Counted from the first letter of the stretch, positions 8,275-16,498 are shown. The stretch is 17,034 bases of DNA from an uncultured Ruminococcus sp. (GCA_902766585.1 CACXDV010000175.1:1-17034), one strand, 5' to 3'. Notes: a model not told the origin generated them from the letters alone. Program-made: numbers and translations.

Positions 8275-8787
8275 TTATTTGATAAGCTCCTGGACCTTCT
8301 GCTGTATAGCCTCATTCTTTCTGGCAACTCCGTCCTTCATGCTGAGCTTCTCTGCCTCAAGCTTCTTTGCAAGCTCATCATCTGAAAGAGCAAGGATCTG
8401 AACAGCCAATATCGCAGCGTTATCAGCTCCGTCTATTGCTACTGTTGCAACCGGAATACCCTTCGGCATCTGTACAGTCGCAAGCAAAGCATCAAGTCCG
8501 TCCAGTGTAGAGGATTTGATAGGAATACCTATTACCGGTATAGTGGTATGAGCAGCAAGCACACCTGCAAGATGAGCTGCCTTTCCTGCTGCGGCAATAA
8601 TTACGCCAAAACCGTTTTCACGCGCTGAGGCTGCAAATGCCGCCGCCTCCTCAGGTGTACGGTGCGCGGACATTATCCTTACCTCAAACGGCACACCAAA
8701 GGAATTCAGAGTTTTAATTGCTCCTGATACTGTAGGGAAATCACTGTCGCTGCCCATAATGACAGCTGCTTTTTTTTGTTCAGACAT
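8275..8787 (-). CDS. purE: PurE, class I N5-CAIR mutase / AIR carboxylase catalytic subunit
   Basis: Makes CAIR from N5-CAIR (class I) in the purine pathway. The 170 residues fit PurE. Visible motifs are MGSDSDFPTV (11-20), the SAHRTPEEA loop with catalytic H42, AAGKAAHLAGV (66-76), PVIGIPIKSSTLDG and TVQMPKGIPVATVAI. The AHL and GIPVAT motifs place it with class I. The usual AGAGGAAHLPG reads with a lysine (K69). The window holds no purK, which class I enzymes normally need; it may lie elsewhere or be dispensable at high CO2. First gene of the operon. AGGAGAG lies about 7 bases before ATG 8787. Confidence 0.95.
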   Translation of the reverse strand: MSEQKKAAVIMGSDSDFPTVSGAIKTLNSFGVPFEVRIMSAHRTPEEAAAFAASARENGFGVIIAAAGKAAHLAGVLAAHTTIPVIGIPIKSSTLDGLDALLATVQMPKGIPVATVAIDGADNAAILAVQILALSDDELAKKLEAEKLSMKDGVARKNEAIQQKVQELIK

Positions 8788-8811
8788 CTTTTTTCTCTCC
8801 TATTTCAGATT

Positions 8812-8852
8812 GGAATAATTTCCGCCGGATACTGCAGCGAATACACAATTCC
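8812..8852 (-). promoter_or_regulatory. Foldable leader at the 5' end of the pur transcript
   Basis: The predicted transcript start (about 8852) coincides with a possible two-part hairpin: a basal GGAAT/ATTCC pairing (8848-8852 with 8812-8816) enclosing CGCTG/CGGCG (8835-8839 with 8823-8827, one G-T pair) and a 7-base loop. It ends about 11 bases before the purE ribosome binding site. It is too short for a purine riboswitch, and no PurR box was recognised. Whether it regulates anything is unknown. Confidence 0.35.
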
Positions 8853-8858
8853 TTTTAT

Positions 8859-8887
8859 ATTCTATCCTATATTATCAAAAAAAGCAA
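8859..8887 (-). promoter_or_regulatory. Sigma-70/SigA-type promoter of the pur operon
   Basis: On the minus strand TTGCTT (8887-8882) is followed by 17 bases and TAGAAT (8864-8859), one base off the -10 consensus. This gives a leader of about 65 bases before purE. It lies between the exporter terminator and purE, where a promoter is required. Confidence 0.65.
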
Positions 8888-8959
8888 GTGATGAAGCACT
8901 AAAAAATATCAAAACATAAATATACTTTCTCAGATAAGCCTGAATATCACTGTAAAACT

Positions 8960-9006
8960 AAAAAAGGGCTGCCGCGCCGCGTATATTTACGCTCGTGCGA
9001 AAGCCC
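8960..9006 (-). terminator. Rho-independent terminator of the ABC exporter operon
   Basis: Seven bases after the TAG of the downstream exporter gene, GGGCT (9006-9002) pairs with AGCCC (8970-8966). Between them is an imperfect GC-rich middle and an apical GCGTA/TACGC stem-loop, and TTTTTT follows (8965-8960) on the minus strand. The middle is not perfectly paired, but the shape and T-run are typical. Confidence 0.75.
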
Positions 9007-9013
9007 CTTTATA

Positions 9014-10900
9014 CTATGCCGGTTCAAACTGACTGTTATACAGCTTTTCATAGAAGCCATGCTTTTCCATTAGCTCATTATGACTGCCCTGCTCTATAAT
9101 ATTACCGTCATTGAGCACAAGAATTACATCTGCATTTTTTATCGTACTGAGTCTGTGAGCTATAACAAAGCTCGTTCTGCCCTTCATAAGATTATCCATT
9201 GCCTTCTGTATCATTATTTCCGTCCTTGTATCTACTGAGCTTGTCGCTTCATCAAGGATGAGTACCTTCGGATCTGCAAGTATGGCGCGAGCTATAGTTA
9301 TGAGCTGACGCTGTCCCTGAGAAATGTTATTTGTTTCTTCATTAAGCTCCATATTATAGCCATGCGGGAGGGTTCGTACAAAACGGTCTACCTGAGCCGC
9401 CCTTGCCGCTTCGATAACCTCTTCATCTGTCGCTGAGAATGTTCCATAGCGGATATTTTCCATTATAGTATCACTGTACAGCCATGTGTCCTGAAGCACC
9501 ATGCCGAATATTGAACGAAGGTCCCGGCGCTTGAAATCCTTGATGTCATAGCCGTCAATAAGAACTGCTCCCTCCTGTACATCATAAAATCTCATAAGCA
9601 GCTTTATTATCGTTGTCTTTCCGGCACCTGTCGGTCCTACAATGGCAATCTTGCTGCCTGCGGGAATATTCGCCGAAAAATCCTTTATAATTATCTTTTC
9701 GGGATCATAGCCAAAACGGATATGCGCAAACTGGACACTGCCCTCAACTGTGATATTCAGCTCGCTGTCCGGCTCTCCGCTGCGGTTCACGGTAAGAGCA
9801 TTTTCTGCCTCGGGTACCTCCTCCGGCTCATCAAGAAATTCAAATACACGCTCTGCTGCCGCCGCGGACTGCTGAAGAATATTGGTTATATTGGCTACCT
9901 GTGTTATGGGCTGGGTAAACTGTCTTACATACTGGATAAACGCCTGGATATCTCCAATGGTTATTACTCCGCTGTATGCAAAAAAGCCTCCGAGTACGCA
10001 AACCGCAACATATCCGAGATTTGTCACAAACGTCATAAGCGGCATCATTATTCCGCTGAGAAACTGCGATTTCCATGCGGCAGAATAAAGCTTGTCATTG
10101 TATTCCTCGAACTGCTCAACCGATTCCTCTTCTCCGTTGAATGCCTTCATCACCTGATGTCCGCCGTACATCTCTTCAACATGACCGTTGACATTTCCGA
10201 GATACTTCTGCTGTGCGGTAAACTGCTTCTGGGATTTTTTTACCACAAGTATTACAAAGAAAAATGAAACGGGAAGAATTCCGAGAGCTATCAGCGTCAT
10301 CTGCCAGCTTATGCTTATCATCATTATCAGTATGCCGATAAGCTGTGTTACGGAAGTGATTATCTGAGTTATGCTCTGGTTAAGAGTCTGACTGAGTGTA
10401 TCAACGTCATTGGTTATTCTCGAAAGTATTTCGCCGTTTGTCGTCTTATCATAATAGCTCAGAGGAAGGCGGTGAAGCTTTTCCGATATATCCCTTCTCA
10501 GCCTGTAGGTAAGCTTCATTGATACTCCGGTCATTATAAATCCCTGAATAAATGAAAACAGAGAGCTGACTATATATATTCCGAGAAGGAACAAAAGTAT
10601 CTGCGCTATTCCGTCAAAATCTATTCCCTGACCTGAGCCTGTGAAACTGCCCATTATTCCCTCTGCAAGAAGTGTTGTCGCATTACCGAGTATTTTGGGA
10701 CCGATTATACTGAATATCGTGGAAAGTACAGCAAAGAATAATACAACAACTACGCTTATCTTGTAGCGTCCCATATATTTCAGAAAATGACGGAAGGTAC
10801 CCTTGAAATCCTTTGCCTTGTCACCCGCCATCATACCGGCAACTCTGCCGCCCATTGCCGCCTTCGGCTTTTCGCCGGGCTTGCCGTGATGAGAATTCAT
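9014..10900 (-). CDS. ABC exporter half-transporter with canonical Walker B (subunit 2)
   Basis: A fused permease-ATPase of 628 residues: a basic N-terminus, six predicted membrane helices (about 48-350) and a nucleotide-binding domain. Walker A is GPTGAGKTT near 421; Walker B is LILDEATSSVD with the catalytic Glu near 550; the H-loop is AHRLSTI near 580. The signature is ISQGQ near 527 in place of LSGGQ, so this subunit supplies good Walker motifs and a poor signature. The partner 14 bases upstream has the reverse, as in heterodimeric type IV exporters of the TM287/288, BmrCD and LmrCD kind. The substrate (drug, lipid or peptide) cannot be told from sequence. The start is ATG 10900 with GGGGGTGA overlapping the partner's stop, implying coupled translation. 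Ends in TAG. Confidence 0.93.
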   Translation of the reverse strand: MNSHHGKPGEKPKAAMGGRVAGMMAGDKAKDFKGTFRHFLKYMGRYKISVVVVLFFAVLSTIFSIIGPKILGNATTLLAEGIMGSFTGSGQGIDFDGIAQILLFLLGIYIVSSLFSFIQGFIMTGVSMKLTYRLRRDISEKLHRLPLSYYDKTTNGEILSRITNDVDTLSQTLNQSITQIITSVTQLIGILIMMISISWQMTLIALGILPVSFFFVILVVKKSQKQFTAQQKYLGNVNGHVEEMYGGHQVMKAFNGEEESVEQFEEYNDKLYSAAWKSQFLSGIMMPLMTFVTNLGYVAVCVLGGFFAYSGVITIGDIQAFIQYVRQFTQPITQVANITNILQQSAAAAERVFEFLDEPEEVPEAENALTVNRSGEPDSELNITVEGSVQFAHIRFGYDPEKIIIKDFSANIPAGSKIAIVGPTGAGKTTIIKLLMRFYDVQEGAVLIDGYDIKDFKRRDLRSIFGMVLQDTWLYSDTIMENIRYGTFSATDEEVIEAARAAQVDRFVRTLPHGYNMELNEETNNISQGQRQLITIARAILADPKVLILDEATSSVDTRTEIMIQKAMDNLMKGRTSFVIAHRLSTIKNADVILVLNDGNIIEQGSHNELMEKHGFYEKLYNSQFEPA

Positions 10901-10913
10901 TATACTTCACCCC

Positions 10914-13121
10914 CTATACTTCCTGTGCGCTGTTCTGGGATACGGCTATTTCACGATACTGCTCACATTCCTTCAGCAGTTCGTTATGTGTTCCCATTCC
11001 GACTATTCTTCCTCCATCAAGCACAAGGATATTATCCGAATGCATGATAGTGCTTATTCTCTGAGCAACGATGATTACTGTTGAATCGCCTGTATACTTT
11101 TTCAGTGCTTTACGAAGAGCAGCATCGGTTTTGAAATCGAGCGCGGAAAAGCTGTCGTCAAAAAGATATACAGGAGCCTTTTTAACAAGCGCTCTTGCTA
11201 TTGCAAGCCTTTGCTTCTGTCCGCCGGATACATTGGTTCCTCCCTGAGCTATCGGTGCTTTGTATCCGTCGGGCTTGGAAACGATAAATTCCTCAGCCTG
11301 AGCGACCTGAGCTGCCTTCTCTATCTCATCATCACCCGCATCTCTGCGCCCATAGCGGAGATTTGAGCTGATATCACCTGAAAAAAGCGTTCCCTTCTGA
11401 GGCACAAGTCCTATTGCCTCTCTGAGATCGTGCTGTGTCATATTCCTGACATCAACTCCGTCGATCTTAACGCTTCCCTGTGTCACATCATAGAAACGAG
11501 GTATTAGATTAAGAAGTGTAGTCTTGCCTGAGCCTGTTGTACCGATTATTGCCGTAGTCTTGCCGGGACTTGCGGTAAAACTTATATCACTGAGGACATC
11601 CTTTTCAGCATTATTATAGCGGAAGCATACTTTATCAAATACTATCTCGCCCTTGATATCTTGCAGCTTGACAGGCTCCTCAGGATCCTTTACGCTTATC
11701 TCGCACTCCAATACGTCCGCGATCCTGCCGCCTGAAACGGAAGCTCTCGGAATGATAATGAACATTACGGCTATCATCAGAAATGACAGTATTATCATCA
11801 TGGAATACTGAATGAATGCCATCATATCTCCGACCTGTATCTCAGCCTTTTCGATCTGATGAGCGCCTACCCATACCACAAGCATCGAAACACCATTCAT
11901 TATCAGCATCATTGCGGGCATCAGAAATGTCATTACCCTGTTTACAAACAGGTTTACATTCATAAGGTCGGTATTGGCCTTATCAAAGCGTTTTATCTCA
12001 TGCTCCTCTGTTCCGAAGGCGCGGATAACGGAAATACCGTTAAGGCTTTCTCTTGTCACAAGATTAAGCCTGTCAATAAGCCTTTGAAGCTGTCTGAATT
12101 TCGGCATAGCAACAAAGAATACAACAAGCATTATCGCTAAAAGCAGACCTATGGCTGAAATAATTATCCAGCTCATCGACGTTGTTGTTGAAGCGGCAAG
12201 TATTGCTCCGCCTATTCCGAGTATAGGTGCATAGCATATAAGCCTTATGCCCATATTGATTATATTCTGTATCTGGGTTATATCATTGGTTGTCCTCGTA
12301 ATCAGTGAGGCTGTGGAAAAACGGTCAAACTCTGCATTTGAAAAGCTTTCCACCTTCTTGAAAATATCTGACCTGAGCTTTCTTGCAACACCTGAGCTTA
12401 TTTTTGAAGCAAAAAAGCTCAATATGATTGAGGCTGTTACGCCGGCAAGCGTAACAAGTATCATTTTCAGTCCGACAATAAGAATATATCCCGTCTGTAC
12501 GGAAGAAAGATCAGCGCCAAGCTCCTTCATATACAGCTTCGCCATTGCAGCGCCTATGCTTTCATACATTGTGCTGTCTGCTCCGGCTGAATCAGCAATA
12601 TGCTTTTTTGAAGCCTCAACAAAAAACGGCAGTGAGGTAAACGTATAAAGCGCCTTGATATCAGTCTCCCCGCTGTCAAATGATGATGTTTTGTCACCGC
12701 TGCCCACAGAAGATGATATATCAGCCGCAGTCAGCATTATCGTAAATCCTGAGCGTGAAAAGGCTTCGTCAGTCTTTTTTCTGTCTGCGCCGTCATCAAG
12801 TACATAAACATCGTTTCCAAGGCCGGTATATGATGATGCAAGCCTCTTGTACCGCTCATCACCGGTCGAAACAAGCTTATAGCTGTCACGCACAAGCTTT
12901 GCATCATCTTCATTCATAAAGCGTACAGCAGTTTCAAAGCCCTGCGGTGATATTGCTTCGGGAGAACTGTGTTCTATTCCTCCCCTCTGTATGCCGGTAT
13001 TCACTATATCCGACATCAGCTCCGGCAGAAACAGATCTGCCATTCCCTGACCGAAAAGAAGTGCAAAACATAACAATATCAGTAATATATACGGCTTCAA
13101 ATATTTTCTGAGTCTTAACAA
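10914..13121 (-). CDS. ABC exporter half-transporter with degenerate catalytic site (subunit 1)
   Basis: A 735-residue permease-ATPase, longer than its partner because of an insert of about 165 residues (about 45-210) between the first and second membrane helices, predicted to face outward. In the nucleotide-binding domain, Walker A is GTTGSGKTT near 527 and the signature VSGGQKQR near 630 is canonical. Walker B reads LFDDSFSALD (Asp for the catalytic Glu, near 653) and the H-loop His is Gln (VAQRIS, near 685). Paired with the next gene this gives one active and one degenerate ATP site. The start is a TTG: an in-frame TGA lies three codons upstream, and GAGAGG precedes it by about ten bases. 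First gene of the operon, with an extended -10 promoter upstream. Ends in TAG. Confidence 0.92.
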   Translation of the reverse strand: MLRLRKYLKPYILLILLCFALLFGQGMADLFLPELMSDIVNTGIQRGGIEHSSPEAISPQGFETAVRFMNEDDAKLVRDSYKLVSTGDERYKRLASSYTGLGNDVYVLDDGADRKKTDEAFSRSGFTIMLTAADISSSVGSGDKTSSFDSGETDIKALYTFTSLPFFVEASKKHIADSAGADSTMYESIGAAMAKLYMKELGADLSSVQTGYILIVGLKMILVTLAGVTASIILSFFASKISSGVARKLRSDIFKKVESFSNAEFDRFSTASLITRTTNDITQIQNIINMGIRLICYAPILGIGGAILAASTTTSMSWIIISAIGLLLAIMLVVFFVAMPKFRQLQRLIDRLNLVTRESLNGISVIRAFGTEEHEIKRFDKANTDLMNVNLFVNRVMTFLMPAMMLIMNGVSMLVVWVGAHQIEKAEIQVGDMMAFIQYSMMIILSFLMIAVMFIIIPRASVSGGRIADVLECEISVKDPEEPVKLQDIKGEIVFDKVCFRYNNAEKDVLSDISFTASPGKTTAIIGTTGSGKTTLLNLIPRFYDVTQGSVKIDGVDVRNMTQHDLREAIGLVPQKGTLFSGDISSNLRYGRRDAGDDEIEKAAQVAQAEEFIVSKPDGYKAPIAQGGTNVSGGQKQRLAIARALVKKAPVYLFDDSFSALDFKTDAALRKALKKYTGDSTVIIVAQRISTIMHSDNILVLDGGRIVGMGTHNELLKECEQYREIAVSQNSAQEV

Positions 13122-13161
13122 ATAACATCATCCTCTCTGTTAAGCGTTTGGATATAAGTAG

Positions 13162-13170
13162 ATTATACCA
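13162..13170 (-). promoter_or_regulatory. Extended -10 promoter of the ABC exporter operon
   Basis: The minus strand reads TGGTATAAT, a perfect -10 with the TGn extension, about 40 bases before the TTG start of the first exporter gene. The -35 region is poor, which is common for extended -10 promoters. Confidence 0.6.
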
Positions 13171-13233
13171 TATATCAAAAATAAATTAAAGAATTATTAT
13201 TTTTCTTTTTGTGTCCGGTATAAACGCAAATAA

Positions 13234-13267
13234 TACAATATTGACTTTATTCCCCTGAAATATTGTA
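13234..13267. repeat. 9-bp inverted repeat in the divergent intergenic region
   Basis: TACAATATT at 13234-13242 is repeated in reverse complement at 13259-13267, separated by 16 bases. The octamer ATATTGAC also occurs twice in direct orientation (13238-13245 and 13276-13283), the second copy covering the -35 of the flippase operon. Such an arrangement could be an operator, but the region is AT-rich and no regulator is identified. Confidence 0.4.
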
Positions 13268-13278
13268 CATTAACGATA

Positions 13279-13307
13279 TTGACCTGAGCTGAAAATAATG
13301 ATATGAT
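13279..13307 (+). promoter_or_regulatory. Sigma-70/SigA-type promoter of the flippase-glycosyltransferase operon
   Basis: TTGACC (13279-13284), a 17-base spacer and TATGAT (13302-13307) lie upstream of the flippase gene, giving a leader of about 60 bases. A second, weaker candidate upstream is TTGTGT with TACAAT (13234-13239). Confidence 0.65.
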
Positions 13308-13340
13308 TTAATGTGATAAATAATGCATTCGTTCTTATAT

Positions 13341-13355
13341 TGTCAATTTCTGACA
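13341..13355. promoter_or_regulatory. Palindrome TGTCA-N5-TGACA in the flippase operon leader
   Basis: A perfect 5-bp inverted repeat with a 5-base spacer lies between the predicted transcript start and the GGAGG ribosome binding site. Spacing and symmetry suit a dimeric repressor, but a match this short can arise by chance. Confidence 0.3.
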
Positions 13356-13374
13356 TTGATTTCATGGAGGAATT

Positions 13375-14448
13375 ATGGAACAGGTTCAAAAAGAAAAAAA
13401 ACGCTTCAGGATCCCATGGGGACTTCTTTTTAATATTACGATAATTGCACTGACCTTCTTTCTGATTTTTTACTTTATATTTTCTGAGGGCGGTTTCGTT
13501 GATCTTATCGAAAGCGGTATGAAAATAAGCGTTATATGGCTTGTTGCTGCTGTTTTCGTCCACCTTCTCAATATTGCTCTTGATATGACAGTCATTTATC
13601 TGTTCGTTAAGGAAAATGATAAAAATATGACAGTCAAAAAAGCTCTTATCGCTTCTATGACAGGACAGTTCTTCTGCGCTGTTACTCCAAGTTCATCCGG
13701 CGGTCAGCCTATGCAGGTATTTACTATGACAAGAATGGGCATCTCAGGCGCTGTCGCTACCTCCGCCCTGATCCAGAAATTCCTTGTCTGGCAGTTTACC
13801 ATGTCAGTATATTGTATCATAGCAGTCGCTGCAAGATTCTCCTTCTTCTCTCAGCACCTTGACAGCTATATGTGGGTTTTCTCTATCATTGGTTTCCTCG
13901 CTCAGATATTTATGATCGTGGTACTGCTTCTTGCATCCTTTAACAAGAACCTTACTACAAAGGTCGTAAATGCATTTATTACATTTCTTGCAAAGCTTTA
14001 TATTGTTAAGAATCCCGATGAAAAAAAGAAGGGTATTACTGAAACCCTTACCTCCTTCCATGAAAGCAACAAGGAACTTAATAAAAACAAGAAGCTTCTT
14101 GTCAAGGTCTATGCTATCACAGCTGTTCAGATGACAGCATATTTCCTCGTTCCTTTCTGTATTTCAATGTCCTTCGGCATAGAATGTAATATGTTCGATA
14201 TGCTCTGCGCTCAGGCTTATGTAAATATGGTATCAAGCCTTGTTCCGCTTCCCGGCGCTTCGGGCGCTGCTGAATACTGCTTCAGCGTATTCTTCGGCTC
14301 CTATTTCACGGCTGAAACAATAAAATCTGCTATCCTGCTATGGAGAACAATTACCTATTACGGTACTATTGCTATCTCGGCTCCTTTTGCATGGCTGAGA
14401 AAAAAGCAGGCAATCGAAAACAACGAGCCTATTGCTGAGACTCTCTAA
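13375..14448 (+). CDS. Flippase-like integral membrane protein (LPG synthase transmembrane domain family)
   Basis: A 357-residue polytopic membrane protein of the PF03706 family, related to the flippase half of MprF. It opens with a short basic cytoplasmic stretch, then about seven or eight hydrophobic segments. Two motifs identify the family: TPSSSGGQP at 104-112 and VPLPGASGAAE at about 290-300. Members without the MprF catalytic domain are often linked to glycosyltransferases and thought to move lipid-linked molecules across the membrane. Here the next two genes are family 2 glycosyltransferases in the same direction. The start is ATG with GGAGG four bases upstream. The gap to the next gene is 36 bases with no terminator, so an operon is likely. 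Substrate unknown. Confidence 0.85.
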   Translation: MEQVQKEKKRFRIPWGLLFNITIIALTFFLIFYFIFSEGGFVDLIESGMKISVIWLVAAVFVHLLNIALDMTVIYLFVKENDKNMTVKKALIASMTGQFFCAVTPSSSGGQPMQVFTMTRMGISGAVATSALIQKFLVWQFTMSVYCIIAVAARFSFFSQHLDSYMWVFSIIGFLAQIFMIVVLLLASFNKNLTTKVVNAFITFLAKLYIVKNPDEKKKGITETLTSFHESNKELNKNKKLLVKVYAITAVQMTAYFLVPFCISMSFGIECNMFDMLCAQAYVNMVSSLVPLPGASGAAEYCFSVFFGSYFTAETIKSAILLWRTITYYGTIAISAPFAWLRKKQAIENNEPIAETL

Positions 14449-14484
14449 AGAAGTTTAAATTTTTATAAAGGCAGGTAATGGCAT

Positions 14485-15426
14485 ATGTCAGAACCTAAAA
14501 TAACGGTCATAGTTCCAATTCATAACGTAGAACAATATATTGATGATTGTCTCGAATCAATTCGTTCACAAACCTTTACCGACTTTGAGGTAATAATGGT
14601 CAATGATGCTACTCCGGATAACAGCGTGGCTATTGCTGAGAAATATGTAAACTCCGACAGCCGTTTCCGCATTATCCATAATGATACCTGCATCGGTCTG
14701 TCAAGAACAAGAAACCGTGCTATAGAAATTGCAAGGGGCGAGTATATTGCATTTATCGACAGCGATGACCGCTATGCCGAGCAGTTTCTTGAAAGAATGT
14801 ACAATGCAATAACCGAGCATAATGCCGATGTTGCTGTGTGCGATTTTGCGCTTTATTATCTGAATACAAAGAAAACAAAGCGCTCCGGCAACCATATAAC
14901 CAATAATAAGGTCTATGACTCCCTTCCGGCTCTTAAGGAGCTTCTGCATGATAAAAATTTCCGTTTCTATGTATGGAACAAGCTCTGGAAAACCTCCCTT
15001 TTCAAAGAAAACAATATCCGTATGACACCCATGTACTATGAGGATATCGTTGTTTGCTCACAGCTTTTCTGCCATGTAAACAAGGTAGTTTCAATAAACT
15101 ACTGCGGATATTATTATACAAGAGCCTTCTCAAAATACAAAGAGGTCTCTATGTCCTGCAAAAGGATAAACGACTACATTAATACCGTTCCGCTTGTACG
15201 CTCCTATCTTTCAAAAAAAGGATTGTACAAGCCCTGTAAGCTTTACTTCAATACACACATTTTGCATGTTTATTTTTCTGTTCCTCTTCTTTGCTTTCAG
15301 GCAAGGACTGAACTTCACCAGAGCGTTCTCCGTAATTCAGTCTCCGGAATGAACAGAGTGATCAGATGCTGCCGCCGTCCTGTTGATGAGCTTACAGACC
15401 TTATTAAGGTTGACAGCGTAAAATAA
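14485..15426 (+). CDS. Family 2 glycosyltransferase, first of a tandem pair
   Basis: A 313-residue GT-A fold enzyme, predicted cytoplasmic and without a clear membrane anchor. The N-terminal ITVIVPIHNVEQYIDDCL, the ND at 40-41 and the metal-binding DSDD at 92-95 are typical of GT2 enzymes that use nucleotide sugars to build surface polysaccharides. A YYED motif near residue 186 fits the catalytic-base position. The usual GGLSxARN donor loop reads IGLSRTRN (70-77), a departure from its neighbour. It is clearly paralogous to the next gene along the first 230 residues, with unlike C-terminal parts. The ribosome binding site is a modest AAAGGCAGG. Sugar and acceptor cannot be assigned. Confidence 0.88.
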   Translation: MSEPKITVIVPIHNVEQYIDDCLESIRSQTFTDFEVIMVNDATPDNSVAIAEKYVNSDSRFRIIHNDTCIGLSRTRNRAIEIARGEYIAFIDSDDRYAEQFLERMYNAITEHNADVAVCDFALYYLNTKKTKRSGNHITNNKVYDSLPALKELLHDKNFRFYVWNKLWKTSLFKENNIRMTPMYYEDIVVCSQLFCHVNKVVSINYCGYYYTRAFSKYKEVSMSCKRINDYINTVPLVRSYLSKKGLYKPCKLYFNTHILHVYFSVPLLCFQARTELHQSVLRNSVSGMNRVIRCCRRPVDELTDLIKVDSVK

Positions 15427-15444
15427 TTATGAGGTGAAAACTCT

Positions 15445-16407
15445 ATGCAGCCGCTTATTTCTATAATCATTCCCGTATATAACGTAGAAAAATATCTTGA
15501 AAAATGTCTCAATACCGTTAAAAATCAGACCTTTAAGGATTTTGAGGCTCTTATCATAAATGACGGTACTCCCGACAACAGCATGAAAATTGCAGAAAAG
15601 TTTGTTAATGAGGACGAACGCTTCATTATCTTCAACAAGCCGAACGGCGGGCTTTCCGATGCGCGTAATTTCGGTCTTGAAAGAGCAAAGGGAGAATTTG
15701 TTGTATTCATCGACAGTGATGACTACGTTGACAAGGATTATCTTAAGGTGATGTATGAGGGCTGTATCAATAACAATGCCGATATGGCTTACTGCCGTTT
15801 TAAGCATTACTATCCGAGAACAGGAATCAAGGTCATTTCACTTAATCCCCAAAAAGGCGTATATGACCGTGATAAGGCTCTTGATATGCTTATACGCGAT
15901 AATCTTATGCACTCTTACGCCTGGAATAAAATGTACCGCAAAAGCCTGTTTATTGATAACGATATCAGATACCCGAAAATGTATTTTGAAGACGTTGCTA
16001 CAAGCATCAGGCTTCTCTGCAACGCAAACAGAATAGTTGTTTCGGATAAATATCTTTATTTCTATGTACGTCATCCCGGCAGCATTATGTCTACTATGAA
16101 TGCAAAGAAAATCAATGACCTTATTCTTTCTCTTCTCATCAACCGCAATTATATCCAGTATTCCGGTGATTATGATAAATTTGAAAAATCAATCAAAGCT
16201 GTTGCAAAAAAAATGCAGCTCGTAAATATCTATTCTATTTTCCGTCAGCATATACTTTGCTTTAATTTTGAGGGCTGTCTTACAAATCTCCGTACCAATA
16301 ACAAAATGTATAAATATGTGACATCAAAAACCTACAAGGCAATAAAGGAGCTGCCTGAACTGCCCTTTACCATTATCCAGCCTGAAAATAAAAAGAAAAA
16401 GAAATAA
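15445..16407 (+). CDS. Family 2 glycosyltransferase, second of a tandem pair
   Basis: A 320-residue GT-A fold glycosyltransferase with the full set of GT2 marks: ISIIIPVYNVEKYLEKCL at the start, ND at 39-40, GGLSDARN at 68-75, DSDD at 90-93 and YFED near 182. It resembles capsular or teichoic-type GT2 enzymes. It lies 18 bases after its paralogue with a good GAGGTGA before the ATG, so it completes a three-gene operon with the flippase-like protein. The C-terminus is very basic (ends NKKKKK), which may help hold it at the membrane. A strong terminator follows. Donor and acceptor are unknown. Confidence 0.9.
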   Translation: MQPLISIIIPVYNVEKYLEKCLNTVKNQTFKDFEALIINDGTPDNSMKIAEKFVNEDERFIIFNKPNGGLSDARNFGLERAKGEFVVFIDSDDYVDKDYLKVMYEGCINNNADMAYCRFKHYYPRTGIKVISLNPQKGVYDRDKALDMLIRDNLMHSYAWNKMYRKSLFIDNDIRYPKMYFEDVATSIRLLCNANRIVVSDKYLYFYVRHPGSIMSTMNAKKINDLILSLLINRNYIQYSGDYDKFEKSIKAVAKKMQLVNIYSIFRQHILCFNFEGCLTNLRTNNKMYKYVTSKTYKAIKELPELPFTIIQPENKKKKK

Positions 16408-16411
16408 AAAC

Positions 16412-16461
16412 AAGAGGCTGCCGCACAAGCGCTTAATCAATCCGTGCGGCAGCCTCTTTTT
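16412..16461 (+). terminator. Strong Rho-independent terminator of the flippase-glycosyltransferase operon
   Basis: A perfect 15-bp stem (16412-16426 with 16444-16458, arm AAGAGGCTGCCGCAC) has a 17-base loop and ends in TTTTT. An A-rich stretch before it gives a T-run on the other strand, so it may also stop transcripts from the right. Confidence 0.95.
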
Positions 16462-16463
16462 AA

Positions 16464-16498
16464 TAAAAAATCCCGGAAACATTCGCTGTATCCGGGAT
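16464..16498 (-). terminator. Rho-independent terminator of the phosphate cotransporter gene
   Basis: On the minus strand an 8-bp stem (16491-16498 with 16470-16477, arm ATCCCGGA) follows the gene's TAA by 11 bases and leads into a T-rich run starting at 16470. It stands back to back with the plus-strand terminator. Confidence 0.85.

Noticed and set aside
8788..8959. Purine riboswitch or PurR box upstream of purE
   Set aside because: The leader is only about 65 bases, none of the conserved riboswitch core was found, and no convincing PurR box pair is present.
13270..13563. Minus-strand 97-codon frame across the flippase start
   Set aside because: It overlaps the promoter, leader and N-terminus of a well-supported membrane protein, and its translation resembles no family I know.
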